Translations under genes and position numbers: made by a program | The notes under the pieces: model-generated | The model's input: the letters and a program-made list of their open reading frames with translations, nothing else | What the model was told of the DNA's origin: nothing | The model's database searches: none | Assembly: GCA_002280725.1 (NCBI GenBank) | Contig: NCEM01000023.1 | Span: 1 to 34,676 of the forward strand | Source: Alphaproteobacteria bacterium 32-64-14 | GTDB taxonomy: Bacteria; Pseudomonadota; Alphaproteobacteria; Caulobacterales; Hyphomonadaceae | DNA length: 34,676 nt | Direction of reading: 5' to 3' | In this document: positions 9,184 through 16,183 of the stretch, piece after piece | Layout: the number at the start of each line of letters is the position of its first letter | Position numbering within the stretch: the first letter of the stretch is position 1

Positions 9184-9406
9184 GGCGGGCGGCTTTAGCG
9201 CAAAGCCCGCTTCTTTCAGGGCTGTGGCGAGCGCTTTCGGGCGATCACGGGTTTGCGGTCCACCCAGCCTTGAAAAGACTGCATATTCACGCGCTTAACC
9301 CTCACGCCAACGTTATATGCCGTGAAGTTAGTTCGCTCACTATCGATGCTAAATCTCTCACGGAGACGCTGGGGAACCCTCCCGCTCCGGCGCCGGAGAG
9401 TGAAGT

Positions 9407-10234
9407 ATGCGCTGGCGCGGCCTTTCGGTGTGTCTTGTGATCCTGATCGCGGCGAGCAGCGTCGCGCCCGGCGTTGCGGAGACCAATCCGGCCGGCGCTC
9501 TCTGGGACATCCAGGCCAGGCCCGACACCCAAGGCGCCGAACGCGATCCGGCGCCAGACGCCGGGATGGATTCGCTGCCCGGCATGTCATGGGCGAAGGT
9601 CTATATCCCGACTAGCTATGACCCGGAGCGTCCGGCGCCGATGGCGCTGCTGCTGCACGGGTCGGGCGATCGTGGGCACACGATGATCCGCGCCTTCCGC
9701 GACCTCGCGGAAGAGCACGGCGTGATCCTGCTGGCGCCCGATGCGCTCGATTATAGCTGGGACATCATGGTGGCGGGCGCGCGCCTGCGGGGCGTCAAGC
9801 GCGTGCCGGACTGGGGCCCCGATGTGGACCGGATCGACAGCGCGCTGCAGGAGGCGTTTGCGACGTTCGCGGTCGATCCCAAGCGGGTGTCGCTGATCGG
9901 ATTTTCGGATGGCGCCGGCTATGGCCTGTCTCTGGGCGCGAACAATGCCGACCTGTTCGAGACGGTGATCGCGTTCGCGCCTGGTCTGCTGATGCGCGTC
10001 AACGGCGAGGGGCGTGGGCGCGTGATGCTGGTGCATGGCGAGCGCGACGAGGTGCTGCCGGTGAAGCCGACGAAGGACATCTTCGCGCCTGCGCTGAAGC
10101 AGCTGGGCTTCAACGTCCAGCTGCGCCTGTTCGATGGCGGGCATGTGATGCCCGAGAACCTGCGCGAAGAAGCGTTCGACTGGTGGCTGGATGGCGTTCC
10201 CACCAGCGGCGGAACGGTGGGCACGGCGCGCTAG
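9407..10234 (+). CDS. Secreted alpha/beta hydrolase (phospholipase/carboxylesterase type)
   Basis: Encodes 275 residues. The signal peptide ends around APGVAE (about 25). The alpha/beta-hydrolase core has an oxyanion-hole strand MALLLHGSGDRG (79-90), the nucleophile S167 in GFSDG, an acid in HGERDEVLP and a histidine in DGGHVMPE. This layout is like the COG0400 esterases and dienelactone-hydrolase-like enzymes; substrates are likely short esters outside the cytoplasm. GGAG lies 8 bases before the ATG. The 223-bp upstream gap (9184-9406) is relatively AT-rich around 9270-9360 and may hold the promoter, but I could not place one with confidence. The stop codon abuts the stop of zapE. Confidence 0.83.
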   Translation: MRWRGLSVCLVILIAASSVAPGVAETNPAGALWDIQARPDTQGAERDPAPDAGMDSLPGMSWAKVYIPTSYDPERPAPMALLLHGSGDRGHTMIRAFRDLAEEHGVILLAPDALDYSWDIMVAGARLRGVKRVPDWGPDVDRIDSALQEAFATFAVDPKRVSLIGFSDGAGYGLSLGANNADLFETVIAFAPGLLMRVNGEGRGRVMLVHGERDEVLPVKPTKDIFAPALKQLGFNVQLRLFDGGHVMPENLREEAFDWWLDGVPTSGGTVGTAR

Positions 10235-11350
10235 CTACTCCGCCGCCTGTTCGCGTTCGGCGGCGAGATAGTCGGCTGAGCGCATCTCGTGCAGGCGGCT
10301 GGCGGTGCGCTGGAATTCGAAGGCGCCATCGCCTGCCGCGTAAAGATCGTCGGGCTGGGCGCCGGCGGACATCACCAGCTTTGTGCGGCATTCGTAGAGC
10401 GCATCGATCAGTGTGACGAAGCGTGCAGCCCATGTGCGCTCGTCCTTGCCCATCTTCGGCACGCCATCGATCAGCACGGTCGGGTAGTGGCGCGCGATGG
10501 TGAGATAGTCGGCGGCGCCGAGCGGCTGCTTGCACAGCTCATCGAACGTGAAGCGACCAACGCCCATCGCCTGTCGCAGGACGGTGAGTTTACGGCCCTG
10601 CACGTCGAGCGTTTCGGGCGTTGGCGTGGCGCCGGCAATCAGGCGCTCGAAAGCCTGATCCATCGCGTGGTCAGCCTCGGGGCCGAGGGGCGTGTAGAAG
10701 ACGGGCGCGGCCGTCAGACGTTCGAGACGATAATCGCGCTCGGATTTCAGATCGATCACGTCGAGCTCGTCCTCCAGCCGCTTGATGAAGGGGAGGAAGA
10801 GCTGGCGGTTGATGCCGTCCTTGTAGAGATCGGAAGGCTTGCGGTTGGATGTGGCGACGATGGTGACGCCGCGGTCGAACAGCTGTTCAAACAAGCGGCC
10901 GAGGATCATCGCGTCGGCGATCTGGGTGACGTGGAATTCGTCAAAGCACAGAAGCGTAGCGGCGTTGGCGATGTGCTTTGCAGCCGGTGCGATGGGATCG
11001 TCGCCCGCCTCGCGCACATAGGCCGAATGACGCCTGCGGTCGGCGTGCGAGAGCTGGCGCCATTCAAAAATGAAGGCGTGGATTTCCAGCATGAAGTCGT
11101 GGAAGTGGACACGGCGTTTGTCCTTGTGCGCGACGGCTTCAAAGAACAGGTCCATCAGCATGGACTTGCCGCGACCGACCGCCCCCCAGATGTAAAGGCC
11201 GCGCGGGCTCTTGCCGCCGAACCAGCCGCGCGATGCGGCGAGTTGCTGGGCGAGCGCATCGAGGCGCTGTGCGGCGGCGGCCTGCGCCGCATCAGGCGAC
11301 AGGCGGGCGGCAGCGAGGCGCGCTTCGTAAAGCTGTTTCACGCGGGTCAT
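10235..11350 (-). CDS. zapE: ZapE / AFG1-like ATPase
   Basis: Encodes 371 residues, the usual family length. Walker A is GAVGRGKS (56-63) and Walker B is LLCFDEFHV; sensor-like ATSNRKPSDLY and the AFG1-typical HFHDFMLEIH segment are present. ZapE is a cytoplasmic ATPase that acts at the constricting Z-ring; its mitochondrial relative AFG1/LACE1 aids turnover of respiratory-chain subunits. The ATG at 11350 is preferred over an in-frame TTG at 11386. It is often next to mdh in alphaproteobacteria; here 2.4 kb and three genes lie between them. Confidence 0.9.
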   Translation of the reverse strand: MTRVKQLYEARLAAARLSPDAAQAAAAQRLDALAQQLAASRGWFGGKSPRGLYIWGAVGRGKSMLMDLFFEAVAHKDKRRVHFHDFMLEIHAFIFEWRQLSHADRRRHSAYVREAGDDPIAPAAKHIANAATLLCFDEFHVTQIADAMILGRLFEQLFDRGVTIVATSNRKPSDLYKDGINRQLFLPFIKRLEDELDVIDLKSERDYRLERLTAAPVFYTPLGPEADHAMDQAFERLIAGATPTPETLDVQGRKLTVLRQAMGVGRFTFDELCKQPLGAADYLTIARHYPTVLIDGVPKMGKDERTWAARFVTLIDALYECRTKLVMSAGAQPDDLYAAGDGAFEFQRTASRLHEMRSADYLAAEREQAAE

Positions 11351-11406
11351 GCCCGCCCGCGATAGCCCGCTTTGCGCCTGAAGCAAAAGCGGTTTCGCGT
11401 CGCGGC

Positions 11407-11844
11407 TCAGCGAGCGGCGGCGCGGGCCGGCGTGCCGGGCGTGGGCATCAGGCCGTTGATAAAGTCACGGAATAGTTCGGGCCGGCGCGCGAAGTCGGCC
11501 AGCGGCAGGTCTTCCTTGCCGACGGCCTGCGGCGCGCAATCGACGCCGGCATTCACGAGGCTCTGCACCACGGCGTTGCGCTTGTCGCTGGCCGAGACGA
11601 CGGCGACGCGGAACTTGCCCATGTTGGCGATGCGCGTGACGGTTGCGTCCTCGTCGGTGGAGTCGGGCAGCATCAGGTCGATGATGACGAGGTCGAAGCG
11701 CTCAAGGCGCAGCTTGCGCTCGGCGTCCATCAGCGAAGTGGCGATAACGAGGTCGATGCCATAGCGCTTGCGCGAGGCGGCAGCTGCAGCCGCCGCCAGA
11801 AGCTCGCCAGCGCGGGCGTGATCCTCGACCCAGAGAACTTTCAT
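11407..11844 (-). CDS. Single-domain response regulator
   Basis: Encodes 145 residues forming one receiver domain: acidic pair E7-D8 (VEDHA), phosphorylated D56 (in VIIDLMLP), S84/S86 (VVSAS) and K110 (VGKED). There is no output domain, so it probably works as a phosphate shuttle or by protein contact, as CheY- and DivK-like regulators do. The ATG at 11844 is preferred because GGGGGA lies 7 bases upstream; a start at 11931 is in frame but lacks support. No histidine kinase lies in the window, so its partner is elsewhere. The short tail after the domain is alanine-rich. Confidence 0.85.
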   Translation of the reverse strand: MKVLWVEDHARAGELLAAAAAAASRKRYGIDLVIATSLMDAERKLRLERFDLVIIDLMLPDSTDEDATVTRIANMGKFRVAVVSASDKRNAVVQSLVNAGVDCAPQAVGKEDLPLADFARRPELFRDFINGLMPTPGTPARAAAR

Positions 11845-11863
11845 CTTCGATTCCCCCAAAGGA

Positions 11864-11884
11864 CAGGAACGTGATCTGTTCCTG
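11864..11884. promoter_or_regulatory. Perfect inverted repeat, possible operator
   Basis: CAGGAAC and GTTCCTG (11864-11870 and 11878-11884) form a perfect 7-bp inverted repeat with a 7-base spacer. It starts 19 bases upstream of the response-regulator ATG, in the gap shared with the divergent acyltransferase. A DNA-bound dimer or a leader hairpin could explain it. Confidence 0.45.
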
Positions 11885-12021
11885 AACTCTGCCGCGTGAG
11901 CGGTGTGCGTACGTTTCGCAGGCGCGAACAAGTCTGCAAGCCTGTTTTGACTCGCTATCTGTTACGAATGGTTAACAAGTCAAGCCAGACGCTGCAGTAT
12001 CGTCTAGCGAGGGGGAATCAG

Positions 12022-12969
12022 ATGGCCGACCCAGCAAACAGTCACGCACAGGCCAGCCTCTCTGCGACCGGTGATAAGGCTCCAGATGACAGGGGCTTAT
12101 CCGTCTTCATCGACCCGGAAAAGCGGGACGGGCACATCGTCGACATCATGATCGAGGAGCGCTGCCCATCCTGGGTAGGGCACTGGTCATGGCCGGTTGT
12201 GAAGCCGGTGCTTTTTTCGCTGCTGGGCTATCGCAAGGCGCTGCGCTGGGCGGACGAGATCAAGCAGCTGCGATCGGGCGCGGAGTGCTTTGCCTATCTC
12301 GACCGCGTGCTCGATCTCAGCGTGACGACAAGCGGCATGGAGCGCATTCCCCGCACGGGTCGCACGGTCATCGTCTCGAACCATCCCACGGGCCTTGCGG
12401 ATGGGTCGATCGTGCTGGCGGCGCTGCGGGACATACGTACCGACATCGAGATCATGGCGAATGCCGATGCCTGCCGGATCAATCCGCGCTTTGCCGAGGT
12501 GATCATTCCGGTGGAATGGGTGCAGGAGAAACGCTCCCTTCAGAAGACTCGCGAAACGGTGCGGCGAACATCGGCGGCGTTTGCGAATGAGCGCGTGCTG
12601 CTGATCTTTCCGTCCGGCGCGCTGGCGCAGATGCGCAAGGGCAAGCTGGTGGACGAACCGTGGCACCAGACGGCGGTGACGCTGGCGCGGAAGAATAAAG
12701 CGCCGATCACGCCGCTGCATGTGGGTGGGCGAAATTCGTCGCTGTACTATGCGTTCTGTGGTCTCAACCGCGAGCTGCGCGACATCACGCTGTTCCGCGA
12801 ACTACTGAACAAGCAGGGTGACAAGTTCCACCTGACATTCGGTCCGCAGATTCCGGTCGAGCATCTGGATGGCGATCCGCAAGCGGTGACGGAGAAGCTG
12901 CGCGAATATTGCGACACCATCTTGCCGAACGATCCCGACAGGCCGTTCGAGCCGGTGAAAGCCAGCTGA
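12022..12969 (+). CDS. PlsC-like lysophospholipid acyltransferase family protein
   Basis: Encodes 315 residues. The acyltransferase motif I reads SNHPTGLADG (119-128), and motif III reads LLIFPSGA. Between H121 and D127 there are five residues, not the four of the classical HX4D motif; this NHPTG version is known in a subset of the superfamily. Such enzymes pass acyl chains from acyl-CoA or acyl-ACP to lysophospholipids at the inner membrane. The ATG at 12022 has GAGGGGG 6 bases upstream, a very strong site; the frame is open upstream, but those residues are not family-like. It is divergent from the response regulator. The acceptor lipid is not predictable. Confidence 0.82.
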   Translation: MADPANSHAQASLSATGDKAPDDRGLSVFIDPEKRDGHIVDIMIEERCPSWVGHWSWPVVKPVLFSLLGYRKALRWADEIKQLRSGAECFAYLDRVLDLSVTTSGMERIPRTGRTVIVSNHPTGLADGSIVLAALRDIRTDIEIMANADACRINPRFAEVIIPVEWVQEKRSLQKTRETVRRTSAAFANERVLLIFPSGALAQMRKGKLVDEPWHQTAVTLARKNKAPITPLHVGGRNSSLYYAFCGLNRELRDITLFRELLNKQGDKFHLTFGPQIPVEHLDGDPQAVTEKLREYCDTILPNDPDRPFEPVKAS

Positions 12970-12974
12970 CAATT

Positions 12975-13010
12975 CAGCGTTTCGAGAGCTTTCCGTAACG
13001 GGGAACGCTG
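12975..13010 (+). terminator. Hairpin after the acyltransferase gene
   Basis: CAGCGTTTC (12975-12983) pairs with GGAACGCTG (13002-13010), 9 bp with one G-U pair and an 18-base loop, starting 5 bases after the stop codon. There is no T-tract, so if it acts in termination it is not a classical intrinsic terminator. Confidence 0.4.
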
Positions 13011-13072
13011 CCTAGTGTGACCCGCATCCCGCGACGAGTCGGGCGCGTAGAGAGTCGGGGCGTCGGCCAGCA

Positions 13073-14365
13073 ATGAAGAAGTTCCTGCGTTTCTATGGCG
13101 CGCCCATCGCCATCATCCTGCTCGGCCTCATCGTCGCTTTCATGTTCATGGCGCCAGCGCCGCCCAAGCGCATCGTTCTGGCGGGCGGGGCAAAGGGCGG
13201 GGCGTATGCGGCGGCGGCGGAGTCGCTGGCCGGATCGCTTCGGGCTGTTGGCGTCGAGGCGGAGGTGCTGGAGACGGCAGGCTCGGTCGACAATCTATCG
13301 CGGGTGAAGAAGCGCGAGGCAGATGTCGGCATCGTGCAGACGGGCCTCGCCGAAGGGCTGGGGCAGGAAGGCGTCAGCTCGCTGGGCGCGATGTACTACG
13401 AGCCGCTGTGGGTGTTCCACCGCAAGACGGCGCGGGTGGACGAGCTGAAGGATCTGAAGGGGCTGAAGGTTGCGATCGGGCCGGACGGGTCCGGCGTGCG
13501 TGTGCTGGCGTCGCTGTTGCTGGAAGAGTCCGGCGTCAAGGCGCAGGACTTCACGGCGGCGGCGCTGGCGGGGCAGGCGGCGGCTGCTGCGCTGAAGGCG
13601 GGTGAGGTTGATGCGGCGATGGTCGTGTCGGGGCCAACTACGGCGTGGATTGCTGATCTGCTGCGCGATCCGTCGATCACGCTGATGTCGATGAAGGAGG
13701 CGCACGCGATGGGCCGGCGTCACCCCTATCTCGACGAGGTCGTGCTCTATCGGGGCGTGGTCGACATGGCGGAAATCCTGCCGAAGGACGATGTGATGTT
13801 GATCGCGCCGGCAGCGCAGCTGGTGGTGCGCGAGGATCTGCATCCGGCGATCCAGTCGCTGCTGATCGAGGCGGCGCTCAACGATCATGCGGGCGGATCG
13901 CTACTGGCAGACCCCGGACGTTTTCCGACGCCGCAGCTGTCCGACATTGCGATCTCGGACGAGGCCAAGCGCTATTACGAGAACGGGCCGAGCTTCCTGC
14001 GGCGCATCTTCCCCTACAGCGTCGCGAACTTCCTGGAGCGGACGTGGGTGCTGGCGATTCCGCTGATCACGCTGCTTATCCCGCTGATGCGCGTGGCGCC
14101 GCCGATCTATCGCTGGCGCATCCGGCGCAAGATATATGTCTGGTACAAGGATCTGCGCGAGCTTGAGACAGCCGGGCGCAACGCCGAGACACTGGAAGAG
14201 CGGATGGAGGTGCGCGCGCGGCTGGCCGATCTGCAGGCCGAGGCGGGCAAGGTGGAAGTGCCGGTCAGCTATACCGACGATCTCTATCGTCTGCGGGCGC
14301 ATATCCGTTTTGTCGCCGAGGTGATCGACCGGTTGAGCGCGCCTGAGCGTCACGCACGGATCTGA
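13073..14365 (+). CDS. TAXI-family TRAP-type solute-binding protein, membrane-anchored
   Basis: Encodes 430 residues. An uncleaved hydrophobic N-terminus (about 9-28) precedes a TAXI/periplasmic-binding domain (about 32-300) with GGAKGGAYAAAAE, ADVGIVQTG and the LKGLKVAIGPDGSG hinge region. A second transmembrane helix (about 325-346) is followed by an 84-residue, charged, probably coiled cytoplasmic tail. Ordinary TAXI proteins are soluble periplasmic partners of fused TRAP permeases; no permease lies in the window. The double anchoring suggests a fixed binding or sensing subunit. A 12-base gap links it to the next small gene. The ligand is unknown. Confidence 0.82.
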   Translation: MKKFLRFYGAPIAIILLGLIVAFMFMAPAPPKRIVLAGGAKGGAYAAAAESLAGSLRAVGVEAEVLETAGSVDNLSRVKKREADVGIVQTGLAEGLGQEGVSSLGAMYYEPLWVFHRKTARVDELKDLKGLKVAIGPDGSGVRVLASLLLEESGVKAQDFTAAALAGQAAAAALKAGEVDAAMVVSGPTTAWIADLLRDPSITLMSMKEAHAMGRRHPYLDEVVLYRGVVDMAEILPKDDVMLIAPAAQLVVREDLHPAIQSLLIEAALNDHAGGSLLADPGRFPTPQLSDIAISDEAKRYYENGPSFLRRIFPYSVANFLERTWVLAIPLITLLIPLMRVAPPIYRWRIRRKIYVWYKDLRELETAGRNAETLEERMEVRARLADLQAEAGKVEVPVSYTDDLYRLRAHIRFVAEVIDRLSAPERHARI

Positions 14366-14377
14366 GGATTGTCCGGC

Positions 14378-14680
14378 ATGCTGCTGCGCTTCTTCTTCGA
14401 TGCGGGGTCTGGCGTCTGCCTGTGGGCGTATGACGATGAGGCCAAGGCGCGGTTTGGGTATCCGGTTGAATCCGGGGTGCTGGATATTCCGGCGGAGCTG
14501 CAGGCCGAGATCGAACAGCTTGTCACCGACTATGATGACACGTTCCCGTGGGATGATCCCGGGAGCGGCCAAGGGGTTGAGCCTGACAGGACCATGTTCG
14601 GGTACGAGGAAGACCCACCTTTCGTTACGCGGGTGAGGGCGTTGCCGGACATCACTTTCGAGAGCGATTGCGAAGGCTAG
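14378..14680 (+). CDS. Small hypothetical protein
   Basis: Encodes 100 acidic residues beginning MLLRFFFDAGSGVCLWAYDD. An RFGYPV segment and a later YDDTFPWDDPGSG follow. I do not recognise a named domain; it has no signal peptide and looks soluble. The ATG at 14378 is chosen over a TTG at 14369; a GAGG lies about 10 bases upstream. It starts 12 bases after the TAXI gene, so the two form a probable operon. Its TAG stop shares bases with the stop of the convergent LytTR gene (CTAG). Confidence 0.7.
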   Translation: MLLRFFFDAGSGVCLWAYDDEAKARFGYPVESGVLDIPAELQAEIEQLVTDYDDTFPWDDPGSGQGVEPDRTMFGYEEDPPFVTRVRALPDITFESDCEG

Positions 14681-15525
14681 AGCCAGCCTGCATCCTTGAC
14701 GGCTTTCAGGTAGGTCCGGCTCACGGGGGCTTCGGCGCCGGACTTCAGTTTCAGCGTCACCTTGCCATCGCCCTTGGCGGTGTCGGCCAAGCCCTGTTTG
14801 GCGACCCACCATGACCGGTGAGTCTGCATGCCGGGCAGGGCCGCAAGCTCGCGGATGGCGTCAGCGAGGCGCATCAGGATCATCGTCTCCCCGGCGCTGG
14901 TGTGGACGCGGAGATAGTGGTCCTCGGCCGAGACGGCGTGGATCTCGGCGGCGCGGAATTTGGCGGGCAGGCGCGCGGCGAACGTGTTGGCGGGCGCGCC
15001 TGCAGGTTCGCCCGCGAGCGGGGCGGCGGCTGGCGCAGGCTGCGCGGTCTTCTGCGCCCGCAGCAGTTCGACGCCCCAGGCGCCGGCCGTCAGGATCGCG
15101 GACAGGACGATCACGTAAAAATACTGCAGCCACCACCATGAGGGGGGAGCGACCGTGCCATCGCTGGCCGCCTCAAGGATCACGAGGCCGATTGTTACCG
15201 GCACGGATATCAGGGCTGACACGACCGCGATCTGCACGGAGGGGTGGGCGCCGGGCAGCCAGCGGTTGAATACCCACGGGTTGACGATGATCGACGCGAT
15301 GGCGCCGACCGCCATCAGAAGCGTCCAGTAGGCGACCCGTTCGGGGAAGGGGAACTGGCTGGTCTGATAGACGCCGAACCACGCGAAGATGATTCCCAGG
15401 ACGAGGCTGGTGGCGGCCAGCCGCAAGATACTCACAGCCCAGCCGGGGAGCTGGTTGGCGGATCGAGTCGCCGGGGAGGATTCGGGTTCGGTCACTGGCG
15501 TTTCGCGGGTGTTTCGGGCGGGCAT
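14677..15525 (-). CDS. Membrane-bound LytTR-domain transcriptional regulator
   Basis: Encodes 282 residues. An N-terminal membrane region of about four helices (about 28-150) is followed by an Ala/Pro-rich linker and a C-terminal LytTR DNA-binding domain (about 185-282) with the hallmark IHAVSAEDHYLRVHT, a METMRLADAI-like turn (MILMRLADAI) and HRSWWVAK. LytTR domains bind paired 9-10 bp sites and usually sit behind a receiver domain; the membrane-fused form is common in alphaproteobacteria and may sense envelope signals. Start 15525 is preferred; the frame runs on to 15777. It is divergent from the DUF2141/carotenoid oxygenase operon, which it may control. Confidence 0.85.
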   Translation of the reverse strand: MPARNTRETPVTEPESSPATRSANQLPGWAVSILRLAATSLVLGIIFAWFGVYQTSQFPFPERVAYWTLLMAVGAIASIIVNPWVFNRWLPGAHPSVQIAVVSALISVPVTIGLVILEAASDGTVAPPSWWWLQYFYVIVLSAILTAGAWGVELLRAQKTAQPAPAAAPLAGEPAGAPANTFAARLPAKFRAAEIHAVSAEDHYLRVHTSAGETMILMRLADAIRELAALPGMQTHRSWWVAKQGLADTAKGDGKVTLKLKSGAEAPVSRTYLKAVKDAGWL

Positions 15526-15526
15526 T

Positions 15527-15539
15527 TCACGCTTCGTGA
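15527..15539. promoter_or_regulatory. Inverted repeat at the LytTR gene start
   Basis: TCACG and CGTGA with a 3-base spacer form a perfect 13-base palindrome directly in front of the LytTR gene's ATG, covering its ribosome-binding region. It could be an autoregulatory operator or a translation-blocking hairpin. Confidence 0.35.
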
Positions 15540-15618
15540 GTGGTGTAACCCAGCGTTTCGCGAAGCAAAACAGCCCATTCGCGCAATTGGTGTGGCGAGC
15601 GGGCCTGGGAGCGGCGAA

Positions 15619-15641
15619 TTTGGCTTCACCGGCGAGCCAAA
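15619..15641. promoter_or_regulatory. Inverted repeat upstream of the DUF2141 operon
   Basis: TTTGGCT (15619-15625) and AGCCAAA (15635-15641) form a perfect 7-bp inverted repeat with a 9-base spacer, ending 48 bases before the DUF2141 ATG. The size and position suit a dimeric regulator's operator. Confidence 0.45.
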
Positions 15642-15689
15642 GCGGTGGCCGGTCTGATGCGAAGCCCCGAACCATACGGAGTTCATAAA

Positions 15690-16157
15690 ATGAAACGCCT
15701 CCCCATCCTCTCCAACTTCCTCGCCGGACTGGCCTTCGTGCCCGCCGCCCTGATCGCCGCCGTGTTGGCTTTTCCACAGGCTGCCTCGGCCGACACCGGC
15801 AAGGTTCCGCTGACGCTGACCGTCACTGACATCGCCGAACATAAAGGCGCCCTGATGGTCGCGGTCTACGACGCGGCTGGATATGATGGCGACAAGGCCG
15901 TGACGGGACTGGCCGTTCCGGTTACCGGCGCGACCGCCTCGACCACGATCGAGCTGCCCCCGGGAACGTACGGCATCAAGCTTTTCCATGATGTCGATGG
16001 CGACGGGAAGATGGGCATGAACCCCTTCGGCATGCCGACCGAACCCTACGCCTTCTCGAACAGCGCTCCGGCCCAGTTCGGTCCGGCCAAGTGGGACGCG
16101 GCCAAGTTCGACGTCGCCGCTCCGGGCGCGGCGCACACGATCAAGCTGCAGAAGTAA
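15690..16157 (+). CDS. DUF2141 secreted protein
   Basis: Encodes 155 residues. A long N-terminal signal peptide likely ends after AASA (34). The mature domain is the beta-rich DUF2141 fold with ALMVAVYDA, GTYGIKLFHD, the Asp-rich turn DVDGDGKMG (101-109) and GMPTEPYAFSN (114-124), all family hallmarks. The function of the family is unknown; the acidic turn may bind a metal. The ATG at 15690 has CGGAG upstream, while the longer frame from 15645 lacks one. It is separated by only 26 bases from the carotenoid oxygenase, so the two are almost certainly co-transcribed. Confidence 0.88.
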   Translation: MKRLPILSNFLAGLAFVPAALIAAVLAFPQAASADTGKVPLTLTVTDIAEHKGALMVAVYDAAGYDGDKAVTGLAVPVTGATASTTIELPPGTYGIKLFHDVDGDGKMGMNPFGMPTEPYAFSNSAPAQFGPAKWDAAKFDVAAPGAAHTIKLQK

Positions 16158-16183
16158 CCGGCTCAGGATCAGGACACGACATC

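Noticed and set aside
11947..11976. TTGACT and ATGGTTAA before the acyltransferase as promoter and CtrA half-site
   Set aside because: The -10 at the right distance is poor, and a single half-site is not enough to claim CtrA binding.
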